Made by a program: the position numbers and the translations under genes. From Hymenobacter aranciens (GTDB lineage Bacteria > Bacteroidota > Bacteroidia > Cytophagales > Hymenobacteraceae): a stretch of 64,000 bases of DNA. The DNA is taken from the NCBI RefSeq assembly GCF_030580865.1, contig NZ_JAUQSY010000002.1, forward strand, positions 372,001-436,000. The letters are read 5' to 3'. Below the pieces are notes generated by a model. It did no database searches, was not told the DNA's origin, and saw only the letters and a program-made list of their open reading frames with translations. Every line of letters starts with the position of its first letter. The first letter of the stretch is position 1. Positions 1-9,154 of this stretch are shown here, piece after piece.

Positions 1-619
1 TAACTGGACGCACCTGGCACTCTGGCACCTCAAATCCAGCTGCTCGGGCCCATTCCATCGTAGCAAATTCATTGGCGACTAAACCTGGATAAATATCCGA
101 GTCGAACTTCACAATCCAGTCTCCTTGCTGATTGTGTGTTGGCAATAAAAGCTTCTCATTGGATTTCAACAATGAAAATTTCATTTGTACGCCCGCCAGT
201 GAGAAACGAAATACCGCTTCTTCGTCTGCTACTCCAGTTTCTATCACAGCCCCATTTGGCTCAGCTGTAGCGTCCAATAGGTTAGTGGTTGCTTGGCTAG
301 GACGAATGCGAACTGCTCCCGGCAAATCGTGGCCTAACGCTGCTAGCAACTGCAAGTCATCACCTTCAGTCAATTCCAATGAATACAACAACAACTCGCG
401 CAGAGCTCCTTCCGGAACTAAGTTGGCGAAAAAGGCCGGCAGCTCTTCCCGCACGCCTGAATAGGTTTTCAGCAGATTGTCCTCAAAATGCTGTCCTAAC
501 ACAGGCCGATATGGCAGTTGTCGGTATTCCTCGGTAAAGCGAAATAACACCTTACCGGACTGCACCCGACCTAACTGACCGACTACAACCTCGCCTAATA
601 AAACATCAAATGTCTGCAT
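1..619 (-). CDS. HipA-family serine/threonine kinase toxin, 3' end beyond the window
   Basis: An open frame of 206 codons reads down from an ATG at 619 to the left edge without a stop. Residues 1-105 look like the HipA N-terminal subdomain, with the characteristic VPEG at 68-71 followed by LRE. The kinase part starts with FSLAGVQMKFSLL (139-151), which matches the glycine-rich loop of HipA (E. coli: SIAGAQEKTALL), then WIVKF (168-172) with the candidate ATP-binding Lys171 and the NEFATMEWA helix. HipA enzymes phosphorylate aminoacyl-tRNA synthetases (GltX in E. coli) and induce dormancy. Ser140 lies where E. coli HipA autophosphorylates; that equivalence is inferred. The ATG overlaps the TGA of the upstream DUF262 gene, so the two are probably translationally coupled. 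No HipB-like HTH gene is visible. The catalytic loop lies outside the window. Confidence 0.82.
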   Translation of the reverse strand, partial: MQTFDVLLGEVVVGQLGRVQSGKVLFRFTEEYRQLPYRPVLGQHFEDNLLKTYSGVREELPAFFANLVPEGALRELLLYSLELTEGDDLQLLAALGHDLPGAVRIRPSQATTNLLDATAEPNGAVIETGVADEEAVFRFSLAGVQMKFSLLKSNEKLLLPTHNQQGDWIVKFDSDIYPGLVANEFATMEWARAAGFEVPECQVRPV

Positions 620-2277
620 CAAGTAAGGTCAGCAGCTTCGGTTTGAGCTACAAGTTGGTTGATGGAAATTCGGTCAGGTTCGCCCCAAGCAGCGAGGCGG
701 TTGCTTTGCTGACGAACCAGCCGTTCAATTTCTGTCCCCCGCACACTTAGGAAAGTTTCTCGGTCCCGTTTATGTAGAGCCTCTAACGCCGCTTGGCTAA
801 TAACGTGAGATGTTAAAAAGATAGCATCTTGCTGCCAATCAGCAGCCATCAGTCGCGGTAACAGGGGAGTTTCCGTGGGAAATAGTATGCGGTTGGCCGG
901 ACCGAATGCCATAGGCATTTTTCCAACGTTTAGGCTTGAAGTAGAGATTATGTAGTTGTTACCTCGTTGAATAATAGCGCCTAATTCAATCAACTCGACT
1001 GCTTGTCCATTTTCTCGTAGCGGATTTTGCTTGAACATTGCGCATAGCGCCAGCCTACTATCTGTGGCCCGGGCATCAAATCGGTCAGGTAACTGATACT
1101 GCAATTGCTCAGGTAATTCATTCGGTATCAAGTTTAATAATAACTGTGCTTGCACTTCGTCGTTACCCGGTTGCAGGCTAATCACACCGTATCGTAAAAG
1201 CGTACGCTCATCAAATAAAGCCAGCCCTGTTAATACCCGCCAAGTCCAGCGAGCCAAAAGTTGCAGACTACGATTGGATGGCTGTGGGAATAGCCTAAAA
1301 TACCGGGTTAGTACGACAAATGGCAGTATCCGAGGCAGAAGACGTAGATGCGGAATTTCGGCGTTGTTACGCAGAAAATCAAGCACTCTGCCGATTACTG
1401 GTAATGCATCTTGAACTGACGTCTGTAATTTCTCAAGTTCTTTCTCTCCGCCCCGTCGTGCATGTTCTGTTAGATTACGTGTAGGGTCTAACCCCTCAAA
1501 AGCCATCAGTGAAGTTAGCAACTGCTGCTGTGTAAGCTGCCCCATTTGATGGTTAGCCGCTAATGCTTCACTCAGGTCAGCTAGTGTAGAGGGATACTCG
1601 CCTTGTTTACTAAATAATGCTTTATGCACATCCTCCCAAGCCATCACTTTACCAAAAGTGTTGGTACGGTAAAAAATATCCCGCAATACGCTTTCCTCCT
1701 CGGTTACAACAGTGTAAAGCGGCACTTGATACTGACGCAACCGAGTACCTGCTTCAAACACCGAGGTCCGTAGCTCTGGCTCCTGACTATGTTGCCAACT
1801 AAATATCCATTCAATAAGCCCTGAAGCATCCAGCAATTGTGCCACAGGAACCCACGTACTTGGTACTACGCCATTCCGCTGAGGCGATTGAAAAGTACTG
1901 GTTTTAGCATCAAAGTATACAATAAATGGGTCATCGGGTGTAGTGGGCACCGGCGTAGGACGTGCCAGGCCCGCCGCTAGCGAAGTCAGCCGCTGCTGAC
2001 CATCTATTACCCATAGAGCATCATGGACTGATGGAGCAGCAATTCGCAATGGTCCCAATATTACTTCGGCTGCTTCGGCACGTTTTTTTTGCAGTAGTAG
2101 CGACCCAATCGGATAGCCTTTATAAATACTGTCGAACAAAGCCACTACTTGCGGCGCTTCCCAACGCAGAGGGCGTTGAAAGCTCGGTATTCGCACTTGT
2201 CCGCTTCGGACACTTGCTACTAGATTCTCAACAGTTGCGGTGCCCGCTTCTGGTCGAATAATTAATTGCTTATCCAT
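619..2277 (-). CDS. DUF262 (GmrSD N-terminal / ParB-like) protein upstream of hipA-like gene
   Basis: 552 residues. The N-terminal half is a DUF262 domain: IPSFQRPLRW at 30-39, a YPIGSLLL strand, and the diagnostic IDGQQRLTSL at 91-100. Further on, FYRTNTFGKVMAWEDVHKA resembles the RxNxxG stretch of the family. DUF262 is the NTP-using nuclease-associated domain of GmrS and other defence proteins. The C-terminal third (TSHVISQAALEAL, then ETFLSVRGTEIERLV) resembles the C-terminal helices of DUF262 proteins, but no clear HNH/DUF1524 motif is visible. This protein may therefore lack the nuclease of GmrSD. It shares a TGATG stop/start overlap with the HipA-like gene and is AT-richer than the genes to its right. 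A function as sensor or antitoxin for the kinase is inference only. Confidence 0.8.
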   Translation of the reverse strand: MDKQLIIRPEAGTATVENLVASVRSGQVRIPSFQRPLRWEAPQVVALFDSIYKGYPIGSLLLQKKRAEAAEVILGPLRIAAPSVHDALWVIDGQQRLTSLAAGLARPTPVPTTPDDPFIVYFDAKTSTFQSPQRNGVVPSTWVPVAQLLDASGLIEWIFSWQHSQEPELRTSVFEAGTRLRQYQVPLYTVVTEEESVLRDIFYRTNTFGKVMAWEDVHKALFSKQGEYPSTLADLSEALAANHQMGQLTQQQLLTSLMAFEGLDPTRNLTEHARRGGEKELEKLQTSVQDALPVIGRVLDFLRNNAEIPHLRLLPRILPFVVLTRYFRLFPQPSNRSLQLLARWTWRVLTGLALFDERTLLRYGVISLQPGNDEVQAQLLLNLIPNELPEQLQYQLPDRFDARATDSRLALCAMFKQNPLRENGQAVELIELGAIIQRGNNYIISTSSLNVGKMPMAFGPANRILFPTETPLLPRLMAADWQQDAIFLTSHVISQAALEALHKRDRETFLSVRGTEIERLVRQQSNRLAAWGEPDRISINQLVAQTEAADLT

Positions 2278-2336
2278 TCCTCGCCGTTATTTTGAGAGTG
2301 GAAGACCGATTTAATTACAAAGTTTAAACGTTAAGC

Positions 2337-4292
2337 CTACACCTCCTCCAGCACCGTCTCGGCCACCGGCAGCACGTCGCTGGTCACGAGGTCCTTCTCC
2401 AAACGCAGGTTTTCGATGATAAACTCCTGCCGCGCCGGCGTATTCTTGCCCATGTAGTACGTCAGCACCTGCTGGATGGAGCGGTCCGACTGCAGAATGA
2501 CCGGCTCCAGCTTGATGTTCTCGCCGATGAACTTGCCGAACTCGTCGGGCGAGATTTCGCCCAGCCCTTTGAAGCGCGTCACCTCGGGGTTTTTGCCCAG
2601 CTTGCGCATGGCGGCCTGCTTCTCGCCTTCGTTGTAGCAGTAGATGGTTTCCTTCTTGTTGCGCACCCGGAAGAGCGGCGTTTCAAGAATGAAAACGTGG
2701 CCGTTACGCACCAAATCGGGAAAGAATTGCAAAAAGAACGTCAGCAGCAGCAGCCGGATGTGCATGCCGTCCACGTCGGCATCGGTGGCAATGACCACGC
2801 GGTTGTAGCGCAGCCCCTCGATGCCTTCCTCAATGTTCAGGGCGTGCTGCAGGAGGTTCAGCTCCTCGTTTTCGTACACGATTTTCTTCTTCAGCCCGAA
2901 GCAGTTCAGCGGCTTACCGCGCAGGCTAAATACGGCCTCCAGCTCCACGTTTCGGCTCTTGGTGATGGAGCCGCTGGCCGAGTCGCCCTCGGTGATAAAC
3001 AAGGTGGTAAGCGGCTCCTTTTCGGCGCCGTCCTTGGCGTTTTCGCCCAGGTGGAAGCGGCAGTCGCGCAGCTTGCGGTTGTGCAGGTTGGCTTTTTTGG
3101 CGCGCTGGTTGGCCAGCTTTTTCACGCCGGCCATGTCCTTGCGCTCGCGCTCGCTCTGCTCGATGCGCTTCTTGAGGGCCTCGGCGGCGGCCGGGTTCTT
3201 GTGCAGGTAGTTGTCGAGGTGCTCCTTCACGAAGTCCACGATGAAACCACGCACCGGGCGCACCGGCCCGCCGCTGCCCTCCGGCTCCATGTTTATCGAG
3301 CCCAGTTTGGTCTTGGTCTGACTTTCAAATACGGGTTCCTGCACCCGTATCGAAATGGCCCCCACGATGCTGGCGCGGATGTCCGAGGCGTCGTACTCCT
3401 TCTTATAAAACTCGCGCACCGTCTTCACCACCGCCTCGCGGAAGCCGGCTAAGTGCGTACCACCCTGCGTAGTATACTGCCCGTTCACGAACGAGTAGTA
3501 TTCCTCGCCGTAGTCGTTGCCGTGCGTCAGGGCCATCTCGATATCCTCCCCTTTCAGGTGGATGATATCGTAGCGCCGGGCGTCCGGGTCGGTTTTGTCC
3601 TGCAACAAGTCGAGCAAACCATTCTTGGCCTCGTAGCGCTGGCCGTTGAAGTGAATGGTGAGGCCGGCGTTGAGGTAACAGTAGTTGCGAATCTGATTTT
3701 CAAGGTACTCCGGGATGAAGCGGTAGTTCCGGAAAATCGTCTCGTCGGGCTGGAAGGTGATGAGCGTACCGTTGCGCTGCGAGGTTTTCTGCGGCTTGGG
3801 GTCGGCCGTGAGCTGGCCCTGCGAGAATTCGGCAGCTTTCAACTGGCCGTCGCGCACGCTCTGCACCAAGAAGTGGCTGCTCAAAGCATTCACTGCCTTG
3901 GTACCCACGCCGTTCAAGCCCACCGACTTCTGAAAGACCTTCGAGTCGTACTTGCCGCCGGTGTTGATTTTGCTCACCACATCCACCACCTTGCCCAGCG
4001 GAATGCCGCGGCCGTAGTCGCGCACCTGCACCCGGCTGTCCGAAATCTTGATTTCGATGGTGCGGCCGTAGCCCATCACGTGCTCGTCGATGCAGTTGTC
4101 AACTACCTCTTTCACCAGCACATAAATGCCGTCGTCATAGGCCGAGCCGTCGCCCAGCTTGCCAATGTACATGCCCGGCCGCAGGCGGATGTGCTCGCGC
4201 CAGTCGAGCGAGCGGATGCTGTCTTCGGTGTAGCCGTGCTCGGGCGCTTTGGTGGTTTGGCCCGGCTCGTCGGTCAGTAGTTCGTCCTTCAT
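2337..4292 (-). CDS. parE: DNA topoisomerase IV subunit B (type IIA, ATPase subunit)
   Basis: 651 residues from the ATG at 4292 (MKDELL); a 12-residue upstream extension to 4328 is open but looks non-family. The GHKL ATPase domain shows [24 protein letters not shown] and [13 protein letters not shown]. The transducer domain follows, then the TOPRIM motifs [10 protein letters not shown] and [16 protein letters not shown] and the C-terminal [14 protein letters not shown]. With ParC (not in the window) it decatenates chromosomes. The N-terminal TLDW-like sequence [20 protein letters not shown] and [16 protein letters not shown] match Bacteroidota ParE rather than GyrB. It is transcribed toward the DUF262 gene with a 59-base gap. 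Confidence 0.92.
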   Translation of the reverse strand: MKDELLTDEPGQTTKAPEHGYTEDSIRSLDWREHIRLRPGMYIGKLGDGSAYDDGIYVLVKEVVDNCIDEHVMGYGRTIEIKISDSRVQVRDYGRGIPLGKVVDVVSKINTGGKYDSKVFQKSVGLNGVGTKAVNALSSHFLVQSVRDGQLKAAEFSQGQLTADPKPQKTSQRNGTLITFQPDETIFRNYRFIPEYLENQIRNYCYLNAGLTIHFNGQRYEAKNGLLDLLQDKTDPDARRYDIIHLKGEDIEMALTHGNDYGEEYYSFVNGQYTTQGGTHLAGFREAVVKTVREFYKKEYDASDIRASIVGAISIRVQEPVFESQTKTKLGSINMEPEGSGGPVRPVRGFIVDFVKEHLDNYLHKNPAAAEALKKRIEQSERERKDMAGVKKLANQRAKKANLHNRKLRDCRFHLGENAKDGAEKEPLTTLFITEGDSASGSITKSRNVELEAVFSLRGKPLNCFGLKKKIVYENEELNLLQHALNIEEGIEGLRYNRVVIATDADVDGMHIRLLLLTFFLQFFPDLVRNGHVFILETPLFRVRNKKETIYCYNEGEKQAAMRKLGKNPEVTRFKGLGEISPDEFGKFIGENIKLEPVILQSDRSIQQVLTYYMGKNTPARQEFIIENLRLEKDLVTSDVLPVAETVLEEV

Positions 4293-4444
4293 CTTCGTTT
4301 TCCGTATGGGAGGGGTAAAATAACGCAAATTTTCGGCAGAAAGCTAGTTTTAACTTGCCAGCCGGTTTAGCAGCTGCCGCTAATTTCGTTGGATTTTTAA
4401 CACCGTTTTTCGCTGGTTCAGTTCACCCGTTGTTTATTCGTATC

Positions 4445-4528
4445 GGGTATTGGGTGTTAGGTTTTCGGTGTTTGGCATCAGGGCCCATAAGCCCCAAAAC
4501 CCAATACCCAACACCGAGAGCCTAACAC
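4445..4528. repeat. Imperfect intergenic palindrome, GGTGTTAGG word family
   Basis: The left arm GTGTTAGGTTTTCGGTGTTT (from 4454) pairs with an arm ending at 4528 whose reverse complement begins GTGTTAGGCTCTCGGTGTT. Both arms iterate the word GGGTATTGGGTGTT. It lies between the divergently transcribed parE and the AI-2E permease gene, so it is in a promoter-bearing spacer, not a terminator position. Confidence 0.6.
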
Positions 4529-4568
4529 TGTTAAAGTTACCCCTCCGCTCGTCCGTTTTACCTCTTTC

Positions 4569-5756
4569 ATGCTTCCCCCCAACCATTTCCCGCCGCGTCC
4601 CACGCAGGCCATTCCCCACTCGCCCGCCGAAGTCCGGCAGGTGCCGGTTATCCGCTACACCTTCCTGCTCATCGGCCTCACGCTGCTGGTGTACGTGCTC
4701 CGGGTGCTCGACAGCGTGCTGCTGCCGCTGCTGTTTTCGGCGCTGCTCTCGGTGCTGCTGCTGCCGCTGGTGCGCAAGCTCGAAAGCTGGAAATGGCCGC
4801 GTATCCTGGCCATTATCGTGGCGCTGCTGCTGGTCATTGTGGCGCTGGGCGGCCTGTTCTACCTCTTTGGCTCCCAGCTCATGGACCTGCGTAAGGAGTG
4901 GCCCCTGCTGCAGAGCAAATCCGTCCTCTACTTCGACCAGATTCAGCAGTGGGCCAGCCATAAATTCGGCTACCAGCCCATGAGCAAGGACGAGTTCATC
5001 GACCAGACGATGAGCTCACTCAAAGACTCGGCCGGCTCCTACCTCAGCACCACCCTCAGCACCACGGCCGGCGTGCTGAGCACGGTCACGCTGGTGCCCA
5101 TCTACATTTTCTGCTTCCTCTACTACCGCGACCACATGCGGCAGTTCCTGTTCCGCTTCGTGGCCCCCGACAAGCGCACCGGCGTGCTCCACACCATGGA
5201 CAGCATCCAGACTGTGGTACAGGCCTACATTTCAGGTTTGCTGACGGTTATCGTCGTCGTCTCCATCCTCAACGGCATTGGTCTGCTGGTGCTCAACGTG
5301 AAATTCGCCATCTTCTTTGCCATTTTCGCCTCGGTGCTGGCCGTCATTCCCTACATCGGTATCATGGTGGGGGCCACCATCCCGGCCCTGATTACGCTGG
5401 TCGAAACCGGCTCGCCGGCCAAGGCGGCCGCCGTGGTGGGCGTGTTCGTGTTCGTGCAGTTTCTGGAGGGCAATTTTATTACCCCCATGATTACCGGTTC
5501 AAAAGTGAGTATCAATCCCATGGCTGCTATTGTGGCCCTCATCCTGGGGGGCGAGCTGTGGGGCACGCCGGGCATGATTCTGAGCATTCCGCTGGTGGCC
5601 GTTATCAAGGTCATTTTTGATGCCAACAAGACCACCGAACCCTGGGGCTTTCTGCTCGGCGACGTGGCCGATGGCGAAGAAATTCAGACCGATAAGGCGG
5701 CGGCGGACGAGCCGGGAATGCTGGGCAAGCTCTGGCGCATGGTACGGCGGATGTAG
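4569..5756 (+). CDS. AI-2E family transporter (PerM/YhhT-like permease)
   Basis: 395 residues. After a short Pro-rich N-terminus, hydrophobic helices run about 30-45, 48-62 and 75-100. A soluble segment follows (DLRKEWPLLQ to STTLSTTAG), then the C-terminal half with five or so helices. PYIGIMVGATIPALITLVETG and the later GNFITPMITGSKVSINP match the conserved signature of the AI-2E/DUF20 family. Members are inner-membrane proteins of about 350 residues; some export autoinducer-2, others are Na+/H+ antiporters, so the substrate cannot be read from sequence. The C-terminal tail (from about 365) is charged and unrelated. It is divergent from parE. Confidence 0.85.
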   Translation: MLPPNHFPPRPTQAIPHSPAEVRQVPVIRYTFLLIGLTLLVYVLRVLDSVLLPLLFSALLSVLLLPLVRKLESWKWPRILAIIVALLLVIVALGGLFYLFGSQLMDLRKEWPLLQSKSVLYFDQIQQWASHKFGYQPMSKDEFIDQTMSSLKDSAGSYLSTTLSTTAGVLSTVTLVPIYIFCFLYYRDHMRQFLFRFVAPDKRTGVLHTMDSIQTVVQAYISGLLTVIVVVSILNGIGLLVLNVKFAIFFAIFASVLAVIPYIGIMVGATIPALITLVETGSPAKAAAVVGVFVFVQFLEGNFITPMITGSKVSINPMAAIVALILGGELWGTPGMILSIPLVAVIKVIFDANKTTEPWGFLLGDVADGEEIQTDKAAADEPGMLGKLWRMVRRM

Positions 5757-5762
5757 CAAAAT

Positions 5763-5842
5763 AGCGCGGACGTTGTAGTCCGCGAGTGAGAACGTTAGGG
5801 ATATTCTAACGGACCAGACTCGCGGACTACAACGTCCGCGCT
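5763..5842. repeat. Perfect 25-bp inverted repeat (GCGGACGTTGTAGTCCGCG)
   Basis: Arm 5763-5787 (AGCGCGGACGTTGTAGTCCG + CGAGT) is the exact reverse complement of 5818-5842. The 30-base loop contains a second small stem, CGTTAG/CTAACG. The arm is itself partly palindromic (CGGAC...GTCCG). It sits just after the permease stop codon and could act as a terminator, though it has no T-tract. Confidence 0.85.
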
Positions 5843-5914
5843 GCTTACGCTGCAACCTTCTCCCCTACTAAGTTTGTTAGCCCCTCTCCACGCCCCACCC
5901 AGCCCGCGCCCGAT

Positions 5915-7381
5915 TTGTACGCCATCGTCGACATCGAAACCACTGGCGGCCAGCCCGCCCAGGACCGCATTACCGAAATAGCCATCTTCGTGCACGATGG
6001 CGAGAAAATCATCGACCAGTTCAGCAGCCTGGTGAACCCCGGCCGGCAGATTCCCGCCTTCATCACCCAGCTCACCGGCATCACCAACGACATGGTGAGC
6101 GACGCGCCGAAGTTTCACGAAGTGGCCCGCCGCATCGTGGAAATCACCGAAGGCTGCGTGTTCGTAGCTCACAACGTGCGCTTTGACTACTCGTTCCTCA
6201 AAAAGGAGTTTGGCGACCTGGGCTACAACTACTCGCGCAAAACGCTCTGTACCGTGCGGCTCTCGCGCAGCCTTATTCCCGGCCAGCCCAGCTACAGCCT
6301 CGGCAAGCTGTGTAAAAACATCGGCATCCCGCTCGAAGGCCGGCACCGCGCCGCCGGCGACGCCCACGCTACCACCCTGCTGTTTGATAAGCTATTAAAA
6401 ATCACTCAGGAAAGCGAGGACCTGCCGCACGGCCAGGACACCAGCCATACCCTGGCCCGCGTGGATGCCCTGGCTCCGGCGGGCAAAAAGCCCTCGCCCA
6501 AGCGCGTGGCGGCCGTGGCGGCGGCCATCAAAACGGCGCTGCTCCCGCCGCTGGTATCGCCGGAACTGGTGGCGAGCCTGCCGCAGGCCACGGGCGTGTA
6601 CTACTTTCATAATGAGGCGGGGGAAATTATTTACGTCGGCAAGAGCATCAACATCTTCAAGCGCATTCAGCAGCACTTTGCCATTGATGTAAAGTCGCGC
6701 AAAAGCCTGGAATTCAAAAACTCCATCGCCGACATTACCTGGGAGCTCACCGGCTCGGAGCTGGTGGCGCTGCTCTACGAGTCGCACCTTATCAAGCACC
6801 TCAAGCCGGCCTACAACCGGGCCCAGCGGCGCTCGGTGTTTCCGGCCGGTATCTATCTGCGCACCAACGAAGACGGCTACAAAGTGCTGGCCTACGGCCG
6901 CGCCGATGCCCGGAACATGGAAATACCCATCATCGCGCTGGGCAACCAGTATAAGGCGCAAGGCTTTCTGTACCACAAGGTAGCAAAGTACAACCTCTGC
7001 CAGAAGCTCTGCGGCCTCTACAAAACCCAGGGCCCGTGCTTCGACTACCAGGTGCACCGCTGCCAGGGCGCCTGCGTGGGCCAGGAGCCGCCCGAAACCT
7101 ACAACGCCCGCGTCGATGAGGCCATCGACAGCATTCGCTATGAGCACGAAAGCTTCGTCGTCATCGGCCCCGGCCGAACGGAGCAGGAAAAGACTATCGT
7201 ACTGGTCGAGAATGGCTACTACCGCGGCTTCGGCTACGTGGATGAGACGTTTACGGCCCGCCGCATTCAGGATTTTCGGGACGCCATTAAGCCGTATTCC
7301 GACAACAAGGACACGCAGCAGATTATCCGGCAGTACCTGCGCACCAAGCGCAAGGGGGAGCGGGTGAAGGTGTTTGCGTGA
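5915..7381 (+). CDS. DEDDh exonuclease fused to GIY-YIG endonuclease (UvrC/DnaQ-like fusion)
   Basis: 488 residues, starting with TTG at 5915 so that the protein begins MYAIVDIETTGG as in relatives; no in-frame ATG is closer. Residues 1-165 are a DnaQ-type 3'-5' exonuclease with D6, E8, D91 (HNVRFDYSFL), H144 and D149 (HRAAGDAHAT). Residues 227-310 are a GIY-YIG nuclease with GVYYF and IIYVGKSINIFKRIQQH. The C-terminus has the spaced cysteines of UvrC (LCQKLCGLYKTQGPC, HRCQGAC), which in UvrC bind an Fe-S cluster. The combination, known in Bacteroidota and as the Cho-like family, points to DNA repair. It is preceded by the perfect inverted repeat at 5763. Confidence 0.9.
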   Translation: MYAIVDIETTGGQPAQDRITEIAIFVHDGEKIIDQFSSLVNPGRQIPAFITQLTGITNDMVSDAPKFHEVARRIVEITEGCVFVAHNVRFDYSFLKKEFGDLGYNYSRKTLCTVRLSRSLIPGQPSYSLGKLCKNIGIPLEGRHRAAGDAHATTLLFDKLLKITQESEDLPHGQDTSHTLARVDALAPAGKKPSPKRVAAVAAAIKTALLPPLVSPELVASLPQATGVYYFHNEAGEIIYVGKSINIFKRIQQHFAIDVKSRKSLEFKNSIADITWELTGSELVALLYESHLIKHLKPAYNRAQRRSVFPAGIYLRTNEDGYKVLAYGRADARNMEIPIIALGNQYKAQGFLYHKVAKYNLCQKLCGLYKTQGPCFDYQVHRCQGACVGQEPPETYNARVDEAIDSIRYEHESFVVIGPGRTEQEKTIVLVENGYYRGFGYVDETFTARRIQDFRDAIKPYSDNKDTQQIIRQYLRTKRKGERVKVFA

Positions 7382-7441
7382 GGCTACCTCAACAGGAATA
7401 TAAGTAAGCAGACTGGTTGCCAATAAACTACTTCGGGTGAG

Positions 7442-8155
7442 ATGACTGGTAAAAAAGGAGTTCTGCTTCTGGTAGCGCTGCTGGCGCTGGCTCGCACCGG
7501 CACGGCGCAGCAACTGGTGGGCGCATGGTACTGCCCTACCCGCGGCGGGTTGCTGGAGGTAGCTATCGACCAGCTTACTATTCGCGGCCGCTTGGTTACC
7601 ACCGATTTCCGAGTCATTGAAGAGAGCCCGCCGGTGTTTCCGGTGCGGCGGACGCTCAGTTTTGGCAGCCGCGAGATGCTGCTGTTGCAGCATACGCCCG
7701 ACACGGTCCATTTCTCCGCCCTTATTGCGTTTGACATTGTACCGGGGAAGGCTTTCCGGCGGGCCTGGAACGTGCCCGACACGCTGCGTAACACGACGTT
7801 GCAGCTGCTGGCCCCGTACGTTGCCACGGGCGGCCAGCTATGGGGGCCGCGCTTCTACAGTGCCCGCTACCTGGAGAAACTTCAGCGGCTGCGCCCCCTG
7901 GAAAGCATGACCAAACAGGAGTTTGCGCAGTATTTCAGCGCTTACACGGCCAATTATCTACGTCAGGCTCCGGTTTTCGACGGGCAACATTACCGTTACT
8001 CGCTGGCCAACTACAACTTTGACATGCTCACCGAAACTCTGTACGAAGGCGGCTTTAATCCTTTGCAAACCCGGGCCACCATTGAGGAGCTGTTTCGGCG
8101 ATTTGCACCCAGCAAAAAGGCCTTCCGCAAGCTACAGGCCATGCTGGAAAGCTAG
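7442..8155 (+). CDS. Hypothetical exported protein
   Basis: 237 residues with a clear signal peptide (KKGVLLLVALLALARTGTA, cleavage after TAQ). I do not recognise the mature part. The first third is beta-rich (LVGAWYCPTRGGLLEVAI, LTIRGRLVTTDFRVIEE) and suggests a small lipocalin-like or heme-binding fold of the kind that begins LVGxW. The C-terminal part is helical (TKQEFAQYFSAYTANYLR, LQTRATIEELFRRFAPS). It has no lipobox and no sorting domain, so a periplasmic location is likely. It stands alone between the exonuclease fusion and the aldo/keto reductase. Confidence 0.7.
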   Translation: MTGKKGVLLLVALLALARTGTAQQLVGAWYCPTRGGLLEVAIDQLTIRGRLVTTDFRVIEESPPVFPVRRTLSFGSREMLLLQHTPDTVHFSALIAFDIVPGKAFRRAWNVPDTLRNTTLQLLAPYVATGGQLWGPRFYSARYLEKLQRLRPLESMTKQEFAQYFSAYTANYLRQAPVFDGQHYRYSLANYNFDMLTETLYEGGFNPLQTRATIEELFRRFAPSKKAFRKLQAMLES

Positions 8156-8293
8156 CTTGCGGCTACCAGCGTAGCGGTTTCGCTCCGCGCTGACTGAAAG
8201 GCGGGTTTTGTGCACAACAAACCCCGGTTTGTGTAGCTCGCCAGCCCTACCCCAACCGGAGCTTTGCATTATCAATTAACCCCCTTTTTGAAA

Positions 8294-9154
8294 ATGCAAA
8301 CCTCCCCAACCTTCCCCGCCACTTTTAAATTAGGCGGCGACCTTGCAATCAACCGCCTGGGCTTCGGCGCCATGCGCATCACCGGCCCGCAAATCTGGGG
8401 GCCGCCCGAAGACCGGCCCGCTATGCTGGCACTACTGCGCCGCGCCGTGGAGCTGGGCGTCAATTTCATCGACACGGCCGATATGTACGGCCCCTTCACC
8501 TCCGAAGAGCTGATTGGCGAGGCCCTGGCCCCCTACCCGACCGACGTGGTAGTGGGCACCAAAGGCGGCCTGGTGCGCTTCGGCCCCTGGGCTGATTTTC
8601 TGAACGATGCCACGCCCCAGCACCTGCACGACGCCCTCGACGGCAGCCTGCGCCGCCTGCACCTGGAGCGCATCGACCTCTACCAGCTGCACCGCATCGA
8701 CCCGCGCCTGCCGGCCGAGAAGAGCTTTGAATTCCTGGCCGAGGCGCAACGCCAGGGGCGCGTGCGGCACCTGGGCTTGTCGGAAGTGACGGTAGACGAA
8801 ATCAAGCACGCCCAGCAATACTTTACGGTGGCCTCGGTGCAAAACCGCTACAGCCTGTTTGAGCGCGAGGCTGAGCCGGTGCTCGACTACTGCCGCGAGC
8901 AGGGCATTGCCTTCATTCCGTGGTTCCCGATTGGCGGCGGGCAGGAAATCGGGCAGTCGGGGCTGCAACGCGTGGCCGACCGGCACCAGGCCTCGGAGCG
9001 GCAAGTAGCCCTGAGTTGGCTGCTGCACCACGCGCCGAATATTTTGCTGATTCCCGGCACCTCCAGCATCGGGCACCTCGAAGAAAACATGCGCGCCGCC
9101 GAGCTGCGCCTGACGGCGGAGGATATGCAGGAGCTGGACGCAGTTAGTCAATAA
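8294..9154 (+). CDS. Aldo/keto reductase
   Basis: 286 residues from ATG 8294; a TTG ten codons upstream (8264) is open but less likely. The AKR catalytic tetrad is visible: Asp in NFIDTADMYGP with the Tyr of MYG, Lys in VVVGTKGGL, and His in DLYQLHRID. The NADP-binding end shows SVQNRYSLFERE and LLIPGTSSIGHLEEN. AKRs reduce aldehydes and ketones with NADPH in the cytoplasm; the substrate is unknown. The product resembles the YdbC-type subgroup. The next gene downstream is an AraC regulator in the same direction, which may control it. Confidence 0.9.
   Translation: MQTSPTFPATFKLGGDLAINRLGFGAMRITGPQIWGPPEDRPAMLALLRRAVELGVNFIDTADMYGPFTSEELIGEALAPYPTDVVVGTKGGLVRFGPWADFLNDATPQHLHDALDGSLRRLHLERIDLYQLHRIDPRLPAEKSFEFLAEAQRQGRVRHLGLSEVTVDEIKHAQQYFTVASVQNRYSLFEREAEPVLDYCREQGIAFIPWFPIGGGQEIGQSGLQRVADRHQASERQVALSWLLHHAPNILLIPGTSSIGHLEENMRAAELRLTAEDMQELDAVSQ

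Noticed and set aside
132..464. Plus-strand frame of 110 codons at the left edge
   Set aside because: It is antisense to the HipA-like gene, which shows clear family motifs.
3453..4280. Open frame of 275 codons opposite parE
   Set aside because: Complement of the conserved ATPase domain of ParE.
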